A stretch of DNA of 64,000 bases, taken from assembly GCF_018139145.2 (NCBI RefSeq), contig NC_059472.1:101940877-102004876 (forward strand). The letters run 5' to 3'. Shown in pieces: positions 48,190-60,534 of the stretch (its first letter is position 1; every line of letters starts with the position of its first letter). The translations under genes were made by a program, and so were the position numbers. The notes under the pieces were generated by a model. It had not been told where the DNA came from, searched no databases, and saw nothing but the letters and a program-made list of their open reading frames with translations. The DNA comes from Gymnogyps californianus. Taxonomy: Eukaryota > Chordata > Aves > Accipitriformes > Cathartidae.

Positions 48190-51100
48190 CTGGTGAAAGG
48201 AAAAGCAGCAGCATTATGAGGCGTTTTTAATCAGAATGCTCCAAGCAATTCTGAAACGTGACAGACATCAAAATCACAATTACATCATTACTGGGGAGTA
48301 AGTATGCTAATTTGAGGTTTGTCTACATGGACAGAAAATGATGCTCCTGTACTAACACCCCATAATGCACCCTTATTCTACATAAAAAAGGTGTTAGTGA
48401 GATTTAAATGTATTACACTGGGTAAATCCATTTGACCATACTCAAAACAACTGAAATGAGCTAGATTTAATTAATACAGCAACAGCTATTTTGTTCCAGC
48501 TATTCCAGGTTCTCCGACATTCTAGCATTTAGTATGTACTTGTTTATAAAATGCTGTCACAATAAAATATCATGCATCATTAGCCCACAAACTGTTCCCC
48601 AAGAAGCATTTTACCTATGGACCAGGCCATGCAGGTAAATTAAAGAGAAGGACCAGCAACTAATTTTTCCTACACAGAGTCGGACCAACAGACAGGAGGA
48701 ACAGGATCTTGTCCCATATTGAAGAAGAGTAAGCAGAAACTCACTATAGATAAAGCTGCTAGCAGCACCATTTCATGACAACCTGGAAGGCTGATGCACA
48801 TACTATCTAGTTTTTGTCATTTGTCTTCTACTTTCAGCTTTGAAGATTCACCCGACTATTCAGTGAACCAATGCCCCCGCTGCCAAGATGACTTATGTAC
48901 TTGTGCTAAGGTTTTAATGAAAATAAAGAGAAAAAAAATCCCACAGGAGTGACAGGGTGTCTGCCTCCCACACAGCCTCATCAGACTCTAAATCTAAAGC
49001 AAACAAGCTGAGAGCAATAGATTATCTCTTAATCAAAAGCGTTTGGAATTTTACTATCATTAGCAGCTCCTTTATGCAGGCAGCTATCTGCTACAGACCT
49101 ATAAGTTATGTCTTCTAAAAATCTCTTTTCCTCACTAATACTAACATTTCAAAAGGAGTCTCTCATCACCTTCAACATATTAGTAAAAGCCAGTTCAGCA
49201 ATACCAACAACTGATTGAAGCCTCCTGATGAAACACCTTGCTTTTGCTTTGATATCTAAGTAGCAACACAAGGCAACTTTATTATGCCAGTGCACAATAC
49301 TGCATTGACACAGCTGAAAAAGGGCAAGTTATTGTGTTGTAATAATCCATAGAATGACAAATTACTAGAAATATTATATGCTCACCTGACCAGATAAATA
49401 ATGGCTCCCTAAGTAATTTTTGAAGTACAGTAGTCTCTGTGTGTTTTTTATTCAAGCCTTCCTGACTCACTTTCATCTGGTAACATCAAACTGGCCTTAT
49501 TACCACTAAAATAAAAAGCCAAGTCTTTACAGACACCTTCAAAGAAGGCACCATCCAAAGCAAACTTGAGCCAACTTTGGTAACCTCCAGCACATAAAGA
49601 CAGCAAAAAATCTGTAGATCCATAAATTCTCAGAAGTTACCTGCTAGTCTTACACATGTGACCTACTAATTTGTTTTCAATCTGCTAACGAAATTAGCAG
49701 CTCTGGATTCTGACCAGAAACAGGGGAGGGCAGGACAAATTAAATGCACCAGACATTGCTAGCTAAAAGTAAGCGGTTTTGGTTTTGCTTAATGACACCT
49801 GCTTGCTATGACGTCACAAACACCAAATGAAGAGAGGGTAAGAAAAGAAGAAAAGTAAAACCAGGCTTTCTTAGTTAACTGTTGTAGTCATCCGAGATAC
49901 TATTATTTCCCACTGATTGCACCCACCAGCAGAAGAGAATATCTACCCTTGTCTGAACTGCTTTAGTATGGTGGCTCTTTTTGGACTGCAGAAGAAGGTG
50001 TGTAGACTTTACATCATAGTGTAAACATATGTATCCTAATGCATATGCTTTTACTGGTTTCATTGCTGTGGAAGCAGTCTTTGGCATAGAAGCACAATGG
50101 ACGTTTGAGGGGCAGTAACTTCCTAAGGTGCTACGCTAGCTAGACTCATTAGACCTTATCTGTCTAAAATAGGTGTGGATGCAAATTTTTTTAAGAGTTA
50201 AAACTGAGTAACATAGAAGATAAACACAGTGTTATTGAACTGTACCCAGAAACTCACTGGAAGCTCACAGGGAACTGGCATGAAATAACATTCAAATTTC
50301 AACTAATTTAACTTGACCAGTCAAGCTAACTCACCTGAAAAATAATAGTACAAAACAAGATCAGTAAAACAAATCCCATCAGTGCAAGTGAATGTTTTTA
50401 TAGTAACTGAAAATTTCAAGAGAGCTGAGCATATTACTACAACGGTTATTACTACTACAGACAAAAATAAAAAGTCATGTTTACAGCTAGTAATTGGAAA
50501 GCAAAATGCGTTCTTCATTTAATCTCCTTTCAAGCTGCACTACATTAGAATGGACATTTCAAACAAGTTAAAATCAACATTCATCCAGAGGAAAAGACCT
50601 TCCGCAAGGTAATCTAAGATGCAGTATGGTTCCCACTGCATGCAGAGTCATAGGTAAGCTTTGAAATGTGAATATGACCACAAACGATGCATTTCAGAAT
50701 GCACAGCAGACCTAAGACAGGACTGTAGGGAGGAAATTGAAGGCCAAAATCACCCACCAAATCATACATTGCTCTCTACATAAAAAGTGTGATACTTTCT
50801 ACCGAGAACTTATTGATCTACTAGCTATGCATAAATTAGCATTCTCTATTTTAAGTATGCCTTCTTCACTGAGAAAGAGATATACTTAGCAAAAGTTAGA
50901 TTATTCATATTTAGGGAAAGAGAATGTTTTTGTGCATATACACATGCAGGGAGGAAAACAGAAAAAGGGAGAAAAATAGAGGGGGTTTTATGGTCCAAAG
51001 CCTGTACATGCTTAACTTTACCTTCTTGAACAGTTCCAGTGATTTCAGTGAACCTGAAATAGCTATCTAAAGCCTACATTACAGGACAAAGTGCTTGCTG

Positions 51101-53801
51101 GGTCAGGGTATAATTCAAAGTCCCCTGGAGTCAATGGGAACCTTTTCAATGAATTCGATACACTCCAGCCATCCCTCCACCTACAACTGTACAAAATGCC
51201 TATTATGTATACATCAAAGTTACTGCAAACTGTGTTCTCTCAGTCAGAATAAATCAGGATGGGCGTACTGAAAACAAAACAGATATGCTGATTCAGACCT
51301 ACATGTCCTTGCAGAAACTATCAGACTCATTTCTAGAAGTCAGCAATGGTCTTGTATACTTAAGGAAAAGCAGTGACATTTCACATCATAGTTTTTAGTT
51401 TTTCATCAGCCATCTTTTAAATAACCAGAATATTCCCAGTAAGAGCTCCTTATAGGGAATGCATTGGCCGGGTAGTCAAGACAGATGTGGGACTCTGCTG
51501 CTCCTCTTTGCACCCGAGAAGTCAAGTTCAGCTTTCAGCCAGTGTGTTGGCTCACAGGAAGTTGTACAAGTACATTACATTTGGGATTCCTGTAAAAGCT
51601 CAGGGCATCTCAAACCCAGAGAACCAGCTATATCTCCAGGCCTGAGTGACTGAGGTCCATCACCACTTTGTAACACAACTAAATGAACATGAGCATCAAA
51701 TATTAATATCAACATGTCGACATGAGAGATTCCAGGATCATAACAGAACAAGAGGCACTTCAAAAATTCCTGTTGGAAGCATCCAGCCAGTTGTAGCCCA
51801 GGGTAACTAAACATCTATACTGTAACAAACTATAGAATAAGTGTTCCTGTGTTACTTTAGTCCTGTGTCCACATCACAAAAAACAACAGCACAACTTGAA
51901 CCTGACAGCAATAAATTCAGGACAGGAGAAGCATGAGGTGATTACATTCTTAATCCTTGAGGTAATTTTCACTGACAAGTAAGCGACTTCTAGGACAGGG
52001 GACTCTTCCGGTGACTGTGATGGATTATCCTCATTCCTCCTATAGTCAGAACTACTCATAGTAAGGTTTGTAATTTTGCCTTTTGTATGGTTGCAAGACA
52101 ATAGGAAGTAATCTGCTTTCTTGTATTGCTGGCTGCATCTTTTAAGCAAAGATGATGCTTTTGCAGTTTCCCAGTTGAAAGTACAGTAGTTAAAATAACT
52201 AGTTTTCAAACCATACCTTCATGAATGTGAGCACAATTCTTTGCTTGTCATGGACTAGCAATAAAGACTCACTGACAGAAGACTTGTATATGTATATTGA
52301 AAGGCATATTCAACCAAAAGCACGTAGAACAACTGAAGTCATTCTCAACTTCATGTTGGAAACATGGACCCAGCTTGCCTTCTGGAAACCTCCTGACTTA
52401 CTAGCAGGTTGATGAGGAACAGAGTGAATTTCATTTTGCATTCAAGAAGTATGATTGCTTGATGGTATTTTTAATCTCAGCAAAAACAGAGTGTTAAAAA
52501 AAGAAAGATGTATTCTAATTACACTCATCATGCTATCACTCATTAAGAGCTACATTACCAAATGCCATCATCATTCAAAAGCAATAAGTCAGGAAATCTT
52601 CAGACATTGAAGCATTTGGCTTCTTTTCCTCTAGGGATGCCAATGTAACCTCTCAGAAGGTTTGTACATGACTGATACTAGAATATTGAGAAGTGCAGTA
52701 TCACAAATCGTTTAAGGAGGAAATTATTTTGGACCATTAATGTAAAACATAATTTTGCTTTATTGAAGCCATTTGGAAATGTTTACTTGGCTAATGGTCA
52801 CAACAGACAAACAATGAGGTAGACAACAAAAATCTTAATGGTCACAAATACGGGCATGAATACATCTCACAAATGCAGCACCAGGAACACTTAACTTTGA
52901 TTGCACCAAACCACTCCAGAACAGAGCTGCCCCTGCTCCTACTGTCAGGAATGCTTTGTAGCAGCACTGCATAGATTCCAACAGCAAAACATTTTGTTCC
53001 CGAACCAGATAGGGTTGCTAAGTGACAGCAGCCCTCTTCTCTTCCACATCATTTACAAAACCCAGGCTCTTAAAAACAAGCAAATGAATAGTTAAGGGTT
53101 TATCAGTCTTACACTTCCCACATAGTAAATGCGCTGTTGTTCCTGAAGGCAAAAAAGTCTTTATACCACAACATTTAAACTCCAACCTTTTTATGAGTTG
53201 GATGCATTATTTTATTTTTTTACAACAAATGCAGCACCTGAGTCCACAGAGTCTAGTTTTTCAGAAGTTCATAGCACCCAGAAGTCTAACTGGAATGAAT
53301 GGAAACTATGTAACTTGAAGTGTAGAAAAAACAGCCTTTCAAACTCCATTCCTCAGTTTCATTGTGTGGTAATTGGAAGCATGCATAATTCCTTAATCAC
53401 AAGATGGCCATGGCAGAGAAGAAAACATCTGATCAGATCTTTACTTTTCTAATATGTACCTAAGTCAACAATATTTTTCTCCATCTATTTCACTGACAAG
53501 CATGTATAGTTTTTCCATAAGATTTTCCATGTGTACATTAAAATTTGCCTAAACTTCACACCCTACAATACAGTATGACCTGTTGAGCATCCCTGTAGAC
53601 AATGAGAAGATTGATACACATTTAAAAAGAAGCCCTACTGAGGTTGCAAAAATACAGAAATGTTTTTTTTCCAGAAACAGACTCTTCTACAGTGAATGAA
53701 AAATGCCCTAGAAGTTAAGCAATTTCAGAAATTGTTTGCTCTAGCATTGCTAGATTTTTTTCAAGACAGGTGCACACAGAGAGCGGAAACTTTTTTCAAA
53801 G

Positions 53802-53831
53802 TGGTATCAACACTAGTGGTATCAACACTAG
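53802..53831. repeat. 15-bp perfect tandem duplication
   Basis: Two adjacent identical copies of TGGTATCAACACTAG in the DCDC2 intron, consistent with a recent slippage or repair duplication. Confidence 0.85.
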
Positions 53832-56800
53832 AACTGCGTTTGCAGGCTTCACTCAGAAGTGAAGGCCTTCCAACAGTTGGCCACACAGGCCTTTAAAGGA
53901 AAGATCAGACCTTGCTGCTACAGCTTCAGAAATCACAGTCATCCAATGCAGAAACGGAAGGAAGATCTCTCTTCTCATTCTGAGCTGCAAGGAACCAACC
54001 AGAGTACGTTTCCCTATCTCAAACAGACAAACAATAAAAAAATTAAATGTAAATCAGTGGAGCTGAAAGAAGAACATGCAGGGAAAAATCTTATCTGCTG
54101 GCTTGCCAGCACTCAAAATCCAGAAGGCTTAATTTACAGCTGCATCAGTTGTAGCAAAATTTGAGCATAAAAAGTTCTGCATGTATTCTTTCCAAATGCC
54201 ATTTTGAAATCCTTACTGACGTAGTGCAAAATGTTTCCCCATGGAAAGTTCTAGCCTTTTTAATCAAGGAATGTCTCTTCAAGTAGTCAGCCTGTTTTAA
54301 CGTTGAATGAATGTAAACTTTAACATTTTGCCTTCAGCAATAGGGAAGATGGTAAACATTTTATTCTGTTCACTGAGGTGAATCTTGGGTCTCTAAAGCA
54401 AAATGTATACTCCATAATGAAAACTGCAAATGAAAGGTGCAAATTTTCTGCTACTGATGATACACTCCAGCTACAGAGAGAGCACCTAGGGGAGCTACAC
54501 AATCTCACATCACATCACAGCCCAGGAAATGGGGAATAATGAGTGGCATCAGGACTGCATTAATCAGTGGATGTGTCTGTAATAATGGAAAGCAAGTGGC
54601 TAGTGAAAGAACCAAGAGTGTGAACATCTGCAAAAAAACCCAAATCAGTGCCTGTTAGACAAATTTATCATCCAATGATTTTTACAAATAAACACAGAAA
54701 GAGAGAAGGAGATGGGGATGATGAATCTGGAGGGGGGAAAAAACCCAACAGATTCATTCTACATCACTTACATCTTAATAGCCAGTATCATATACCCCAC
54801 GGCAAAGTAGGCTGGCACAACAACATGCCTGAATTCCTTGTAGGGGTCATGCACTGGACAACTTCGTATCTCATAACCCTCACACTTACCCCACCTCCCT
54901 AGGGCTCAGCGTGGGAGAATAACAGCCATGCTTATGGAAATGGATAAACCAATGCAAACTTGCAGTGTTATTTCAATACTATTATTACCCACTGCTGCTT
55001 TTGTATTTCACAAACTATATAAAATTAAAGGAAAAGTAGTAGCTTGTTCTGAAAGCTTTACAAGTTAGAAAATTTTCTATCTCAGAAAGAGTTACTTTGA
55101 ATATATTTATATTATTATCAGCAAACTCAAAGTAACACACTTAATTACCATCTCAAATAAGAAACTTGTATTGTTTTGCTGCCTCCCTACCAAGAACTGC
55201 GATAAAACCACCTTGTTCCCTTGCTATTTGCACAATTGATTTCATAGTCTGTTATCAGTTCCCGCGGATGTTGACAGTGATGTGAAAAACCAAGCTGGAG
55301 TAAGTCTGCATGTCAAAAGAAGAAACTATCCATTTTGTATTTGGAAGCTGAAGTCTCGGTAGAGAATATAGAACAGAAGGGTCTGGTTTGGTTTTAGGCA
55401 AAACACTGATTTTTTCCTCCTTGATGTTCAATTACAACTGTCAGCTAGTCTGGAGTAAAGCAAATCCTGTTCTTTTAATGTGTTCTCAGCTGGCAGACAG
55501 CATTGTACAGAATAGGACATAAGTGGGTGTCTAGCTAGTATTACACTAAGTTTAGTTAATGGCTAATCTGGCATTTGTTCAACCATGTACTTCAAATGGC
55601 AAGACAAAGAAGGTACATAAAAAGAAAAAAGACTAAGCTCTATCTTCACCACCTCATTTATATGGCTGATGGAAATGATAGCATATCAGAAGTGTCAGCA
55701 TTCTAGTGAAAGCTGGCATGTAAATATTTATGCATTATGCAAGATAGTCAAGCCCTGGCTGGCTGTCCTTTTCCGTATTTCTAGCAATAACAGAAACTGC
55801 AGTTCAGATAAGAAAAAGCTATGAAGCTTTACATCACAGAATTTAAAATGATTTTAAATGGTCATTAATAAGAACTTGAACATGTAAAATGCTAAATGCT
55901 TCCAAGGTCTGAGTAACCTCAGTTATCTGGGAATAAAAAGTACTCAGTGCTACTCAGAAGGACCTGGCTTCTTGCCAGATTACCTAGGAAACTATACATG
56001 AAGTTATAAAATGATAAATAAACCATGGCTTGAATTGCAATAAATTTTGATGCTTTGTTTGGCTTTTCTGAAAATATGAAAATCAGATTATTAATAGTGT
56101 GCATGACTGATTTTTTAATTTTTTTTTCCTTCTCAAACACACCTGCTTCCAGTTCCTTGTCCAGGTGGCAAAAACAGTTGGTAGCAACTGAAAAATATTT
56201 CCATCTGAGGACGATGCATGGGCCTCGGTACATGAGCTTGGAGGTATCAAGCAAGTTCCTAGCATTGCAAGCTTGCCAGCACATCCAATGCTCACTGGCA
56301 ACTGTATCAACAACCACAGCTACCACTGCCAAGTACAGAAGTGGTAGTGGAGAGTTAACTACTCTCCCCTCCCTAGTGATGGTCACCATCCTCTGGCTGA
56401 GGCAAACTGGTGAGACACATGGCAGAATGGGCAGAACTGTTGCCTGCACTGTAGGATCTCCGTGAAGAAGGCGGCCGCCTCCAGGGCTCTTGGATTTCAT
56501 ATGAATTGCAGTCAACCTAAAAACTAAGACTTGACAACCCAATTTACACTGTCAAATGCTACCCAGAGGAATTCTTTACGCATCTTCAGAGGCCAATAAA
56601 CAGACAAATAATTTCTCAATTTGATTATTACACTGTCAAGACCAGGGCAGGATATACTTCAGGATGTCATAAGAAACAAAGATTAAGATGACAGGCAGCA
56701 TGTTCTTCCCCAATGTCAGTACTACCAGTACAACCCAACACATCCTAATTATCACACCACCTCACTAGGACAACTGCAATTAACAGGGCTGATGAGCCCA

Positions 56801-57394
56801 ATGGTGTTTAGCACATAAGTCTCTGAGGCCGGGGCAGGTATTTGCTGTGAAAAGACACAGCTGTAGCATTCCTTATATCAGGGACCAGGACAGTCATGCT
56901 CTTGCCTCTTTCAATCACCTGATTCACGCGTCTTCAAGAACAATGTCTACAAAATAGCTGAGGAACACTCATTCCCATTAAAGTGAATCAATCACTGAGA
57001 ATGATCCTTCTTAGAAACAGCAGCCTAAAATAAAATGGAGAGATCCAGATTTTTTTTCAGATGGTATGGTGCCATTCTTCAAAATGGCTACAGCAGCAAC
57101 TTCATATGTGGCTTTTGTTAATGTACAGGTTAGTAATGCAGGCAGAAATTGATATACAAAGTATAAGGTCATAAAACTTCTATTTTCCCCTCAGGCATTT
57201 TTTAAAAGCAGAAGACAAGCAAAATGTATATATGTCTAGTATTCTTTTACCCAATACAAATAAATTGAAAAAAATCAGCCAACTAAATAGTAAGCACAAA
57301 AAACTGAAGCTTACTAAAAAAAAGTTGATTATAGGACTGAAATAATCAAAGATGGATAAATACAGAATCACAGAAAAGTTATGTTAGAAGAGAT

Positions 57395-57402
57395 CTCTAG
57401 GG
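57395..57402. repeat. 8-bp target site duplication of the MITE (left)
   Basis: CTCTAGGG, against CTCTAGAG on the other side (57600-57607): seven of eight bases match. Eight bases is the duplication length of hAT transposons. Confidence 0.8.
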
Positions 57403-57599
57403 CAGTGGTCTCCAAACTTTTTTGACTGCACACTTCTATCAGTAAAAACTTCTTGAGCACGAATCCCCAATATATGTATATTTATTTATTTATAAATTAT
57501 ATACATGTACTACTGAAGTTCTAACATTTTCTTCCTGCACCCCAATGGGTCGTCTTGCACACCGCCTGGGCTGTGCACAGTCCACTTTGAAGACTACTG
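57403..57599. mobile_element. hAT-type miniature transposon (MITE), 197 bp, inside the CR1
   Basis: Left end CAGTGGTCTCCAAACTTTTT and right end, read inward, CAGTAGTCTTCAAAG: imperfect terminal inverted repeats of the Charlie-like hAT kind. The pairing continues to GACTGCACA on the left and GACTGTGCACA on the right. The interior is AT-rich (57475-57515) and has no coding frame. It is flanked by an 8-bp duplication whose removal restores a continuous CR1 3' UTR alignment, so it jumped into an existing CR1 copy. There is no transposase, so it was mobilised in trans. The family name is not assigned. Confidence 0.88.
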
Positions 57600-57607
57600 C
57601 TCTAGAG
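57600..57607. repeat. 8-bp target site duplication of the MITE (right)
   Basis: CTCTAGAG, pairing with 57395-57402. It is also the undisturbed CR1 sequence leading into GATCATCTAG. Confidence 0.8.
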
Positions 57608-60433
57608 ATCATCTAGGCCAGTGCCCCGCTGCACTAACTTCAAAGTAAAAATAAGTTGTTTGAGGCCCTGTCTGGTTTAATTTTAAATATCACCAAAGAC
57701 AAAGATTCCCCACCCTCTCTGGACAGGAAAGTGCATACAGTTCTCACTGTTGAAAACATTTTTCTTATGTCCAATTACAATTTCCCTTGCTGCACCTTTT
57801 GACCATTGCCTCATCCTTTTGCTGTGCAACACAGAGAAAAGTCTGGCTCCATCTTCTCTGTTACTCCACCTGTGGCTGAAGAGAGCAGTGTGATTGGCCT
57901 TCTCTTGCTTAACCTTTAAGGAGAAACAAACCCAGTTCCCTAAGCTTCTCCTTGTGTCATAAGCTCTAGCCTCCTAAACTTCTTAGTGTGTTGCTGTGCT
58001 GGACTCTCTCTTGTTTGTAAATATCTCTCTTGTACTGGGAAGGACTCAAAACTGGACAAAATATTCTAGATACAACCTCAGAGGTGCCAAGTCAAGGAAG
58101 ATAATCAGTTCCCTTGATGTGCTGGCTGTGCTTTTACTAGCCCAGCCTGCACAGTCAACCTCATCACCAAAAGGGAGCACCGCTGACTCATCGTCAACTT
58201 GCTAGCCACAGGAGCTGCATGGCCCTTTCTGCAGTTACTCCCTAGTCTACCTGTGCCAAGACTGTACCAATACACAGTTACTGCATTCCAGGTGCCCAGC
58301 TTCATATTTCTCTTTGTTGAACTTCATGAGGCTTGAGTCAGCCCATTCCTTCAAGCTGTTGAGATTGCTCTGAAAGGCAGCCCTGCATATCAGCTGATAA
58401 TGACAGTTTGGCTTTACTACTGGGCCTGGATAAGGCTGCATCCCATGCCATCATCCATGTTACTGATTAATGTGTTAAAAAGTATCAGATCCAGTATCAA
58501 ACCCTGAGGACCACCATCCATAAATAGGTGCCAGTTAAATTTCAACCAACTGACCTTTAAAGTCCCACCAAACCAGCCAGTTTTTCATCCACCTTGTAGC
58601 CCACAAATCCAGTCCCTAGCTTCCTTAGGGATAGCTTCCTCCTCATATCTACCACACTTCTTCCAATTTCTCCTACAAATATGGAAGTCTATGCTGAAAG
58701 CAAGATAAATGACAATAACTGCTTTCCCTTCATCCACAGAGCCAGTTATTTCATCACTGAGGCAAAGAGGTTGGTTAAGTATGATTTGCCCATAATAAAT
58801 CCATGTTGGTTATTCCCAATCACATGCATCAGTTTCCATTTCTCGACAAGCTTTGGCTTTCCCAATTCCATCCCTGCATGTGCAGGCAATGTCTCTATAC
58901 TGCTTCTTAGCAGTCCATCCCCTCTTCTACCTACCATACACTACCTCTTTTAGTATGAGGTCAGGAGTCCTCTGTTCAAACCAGCCTCCTGCTGTGCCTG
59001 CTTGTTTTCTTGCACACGGAGATAGTTCTTGTGCTTTGAGGAAGATGCCCTTGGAGATCAACCAGATCTCCTGTGTTCCTCTGCACTTCAGGGCAGCCTC
59101 GCACAGGATCCTGCCTGCCAGTTTCCCAAACAAGCCAAAGTCCACTCTCCTGAATTCCAGGATTTTTATTTTGTTATTTGCCATCCCCACTTTCTTCAGG
59201 GTCTTAAACCCTATCATCTCACAGCCACTGCAACTAAGGCTGCCACTATCACATCCCCAACCACTTCCTCTTTATTCATGAGTAGAAAATCCAGCAGAAT
59301 GCCTAATCATGTATCTCACTACCTACATCAAAAAATTGTCTCCAACACACTCCAGAAATCTCCTGGATTGTTTGTGCTCCATCATGTTGCCCTGGTAATT
59401 AAAGTGTATTTACAAACAAATATTTCTAACTCCCTCCCTCCTATTTGTTTACAATCTCACATTAACAACAGTTCCTCAGCACTGAGCTGACCACCAGGAA
59501 GTCAGAAAAATGTCCAAGAATCCCTTATGTTGTTGGGATGATTTTTAGCCTGAGAAATCTATTGGGTATACTGTGATTCCTTACACTGCAGCATGGATCG
59601 GAAATATTATCTTGTGGCCTAGGTGGCTGGCCCCAAGCCACTATCAACAGACACCAAAAGCACAATGCAACATCTTGCATTATGGACCGGACACAAAGTT
59701 GAACAAGTTGGCAAATCCCTACAAACACGTAAGATGAAAAAGAGGACTGTCTTGTGAGCAATTCACTAGCAGGAAAAAAAAAGGTAATTTTTCAGCAAAT
59801 AATTTAAGCAGCCTACTCTCCACTTCATTGGAATAAACTTCAACCTACCTATTCCCTGTATTATTTCAGTTCACAGGAGTTTCTTTTAAAAACAAATCAA
59901 AGTAAAACAAAGGGGATAGAATCTTATGTTTAGTTATCAAGACCTATTTATTGCACATAAGTCTTATGATTAAAAAGTTGGCCAACTAAGTACCATGTTG
60001 TTCCAACTGAAGAAAGCTGGCAGCTTTAATAAAAATCAGATAAATCCACGCCTGTGTGTGGTTCAGGACTGCAGGAATTCTGACCTTGATTCTGTGCTAT
60101 AGTCCCTTTCCACTGCTCCACCAGTATAAAGGGACTGCGATCCGGGTGGATCTATTTGGTAGGTTGTGACAGTAGGGAGTCCTGATTCTCTAAGGCCCTA
60201 TAAGGGCTCTCAGAGCAGTTCTGAAGCTGATGAAAAGGTAACTGATATTTGACACATTAACAGAGAAACGAAGATTTGCTAAAGCTCCCATAAAAGAAGC
60301 CATGTCATTGAGCTGTTACAATCATCCCCACAGAATTATGCTGTGCACTTTCCCCAAGAAATTGGGGAAAGAAAAACAACATACAACCTGTGATCCTAAA
60401 AAGAAAGCCATTTATTTAAAGCTCGATCAATAC

Positions 60434-60534
60434 CTGGTCCAGCGGAACTTCTACACGAGTATCTTCATCTTCCTGCACTTCAGCTGCCCCCCACATTTCA
60501 GACCCCTCTTCTCTGGCTTTGTAAATATCTTCAC
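60434..60534 (-). CDS. DCDC2: DCDC2, third-from-last coding exon (34 residues, internal)
   Basis: A 101-base minus-strand exon. Acceptor TTTCCCATTGTAG is followed by two bases (GT) completing a codon begun in an exon outside the window. It then reads EDIYKAREEGSEMWGAAEVQ, EDEDTRVEVPLDQ, ending in phase 0 at CAG|GTATTG. The GAAEVQEDEDT.VEVP.DQ core is nearly identical to human DCDC2 as I recall it, and its join to RPAE in the next exon reproduces the mammalian sequence. The segment lies between the second doublecortin domain and the acidic tail. It was found from the splice sites; the overlapping + strand frame is a shadow. The next upstream exon was looked for up to 64000 and not found. Confidence 0.95.

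Larger units (their letters stand above)
57362..59490 (-). mobile_element. decayed CR1 LINE, minus orientation, interrupted by a MITE
   Basis: Reading the minus strand from about 59490 down, parts of CR1 ORF2 appear in order. The end of the endonuclease region comes first, then FKTLKKVGMANNKIKILEFR near 59200. NQHGFIMGKSYLTNL near 58810 is the start of the RT domain. A G.PQG..LD..LFNT-like block lies near 58500, and LMKFNKEKYEAGHLECS near 58290. The 3' UTR follows, with its AGATCATCTAG block near 57610 and the end near 57365. There are many stops, frameshifts and internal gaps, so the copy is much older than the one at 11141-12310 and belongs to another subfamily. The 5' limit is approximate. 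Confidence 0.88.
48190..60433 (-). other. DCDC2: DCDC2 intron (12.2 kb)
   Basis: Minus-strand intron from donor CAG|GTATTG (60433) to acceptor TTTCACCAG (48190). It is mostly AT-rich with short chance frames. It contains the CR1 and nested MITE (57.36-59.49 kb), a 15-bp tandem duplication (53802-53831) and a locally GC-rich stretch open on both strands at 56055-56542. No further exon is expected here, because the flanking exons join in frame as in the human protein. Confidence 0.85.
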
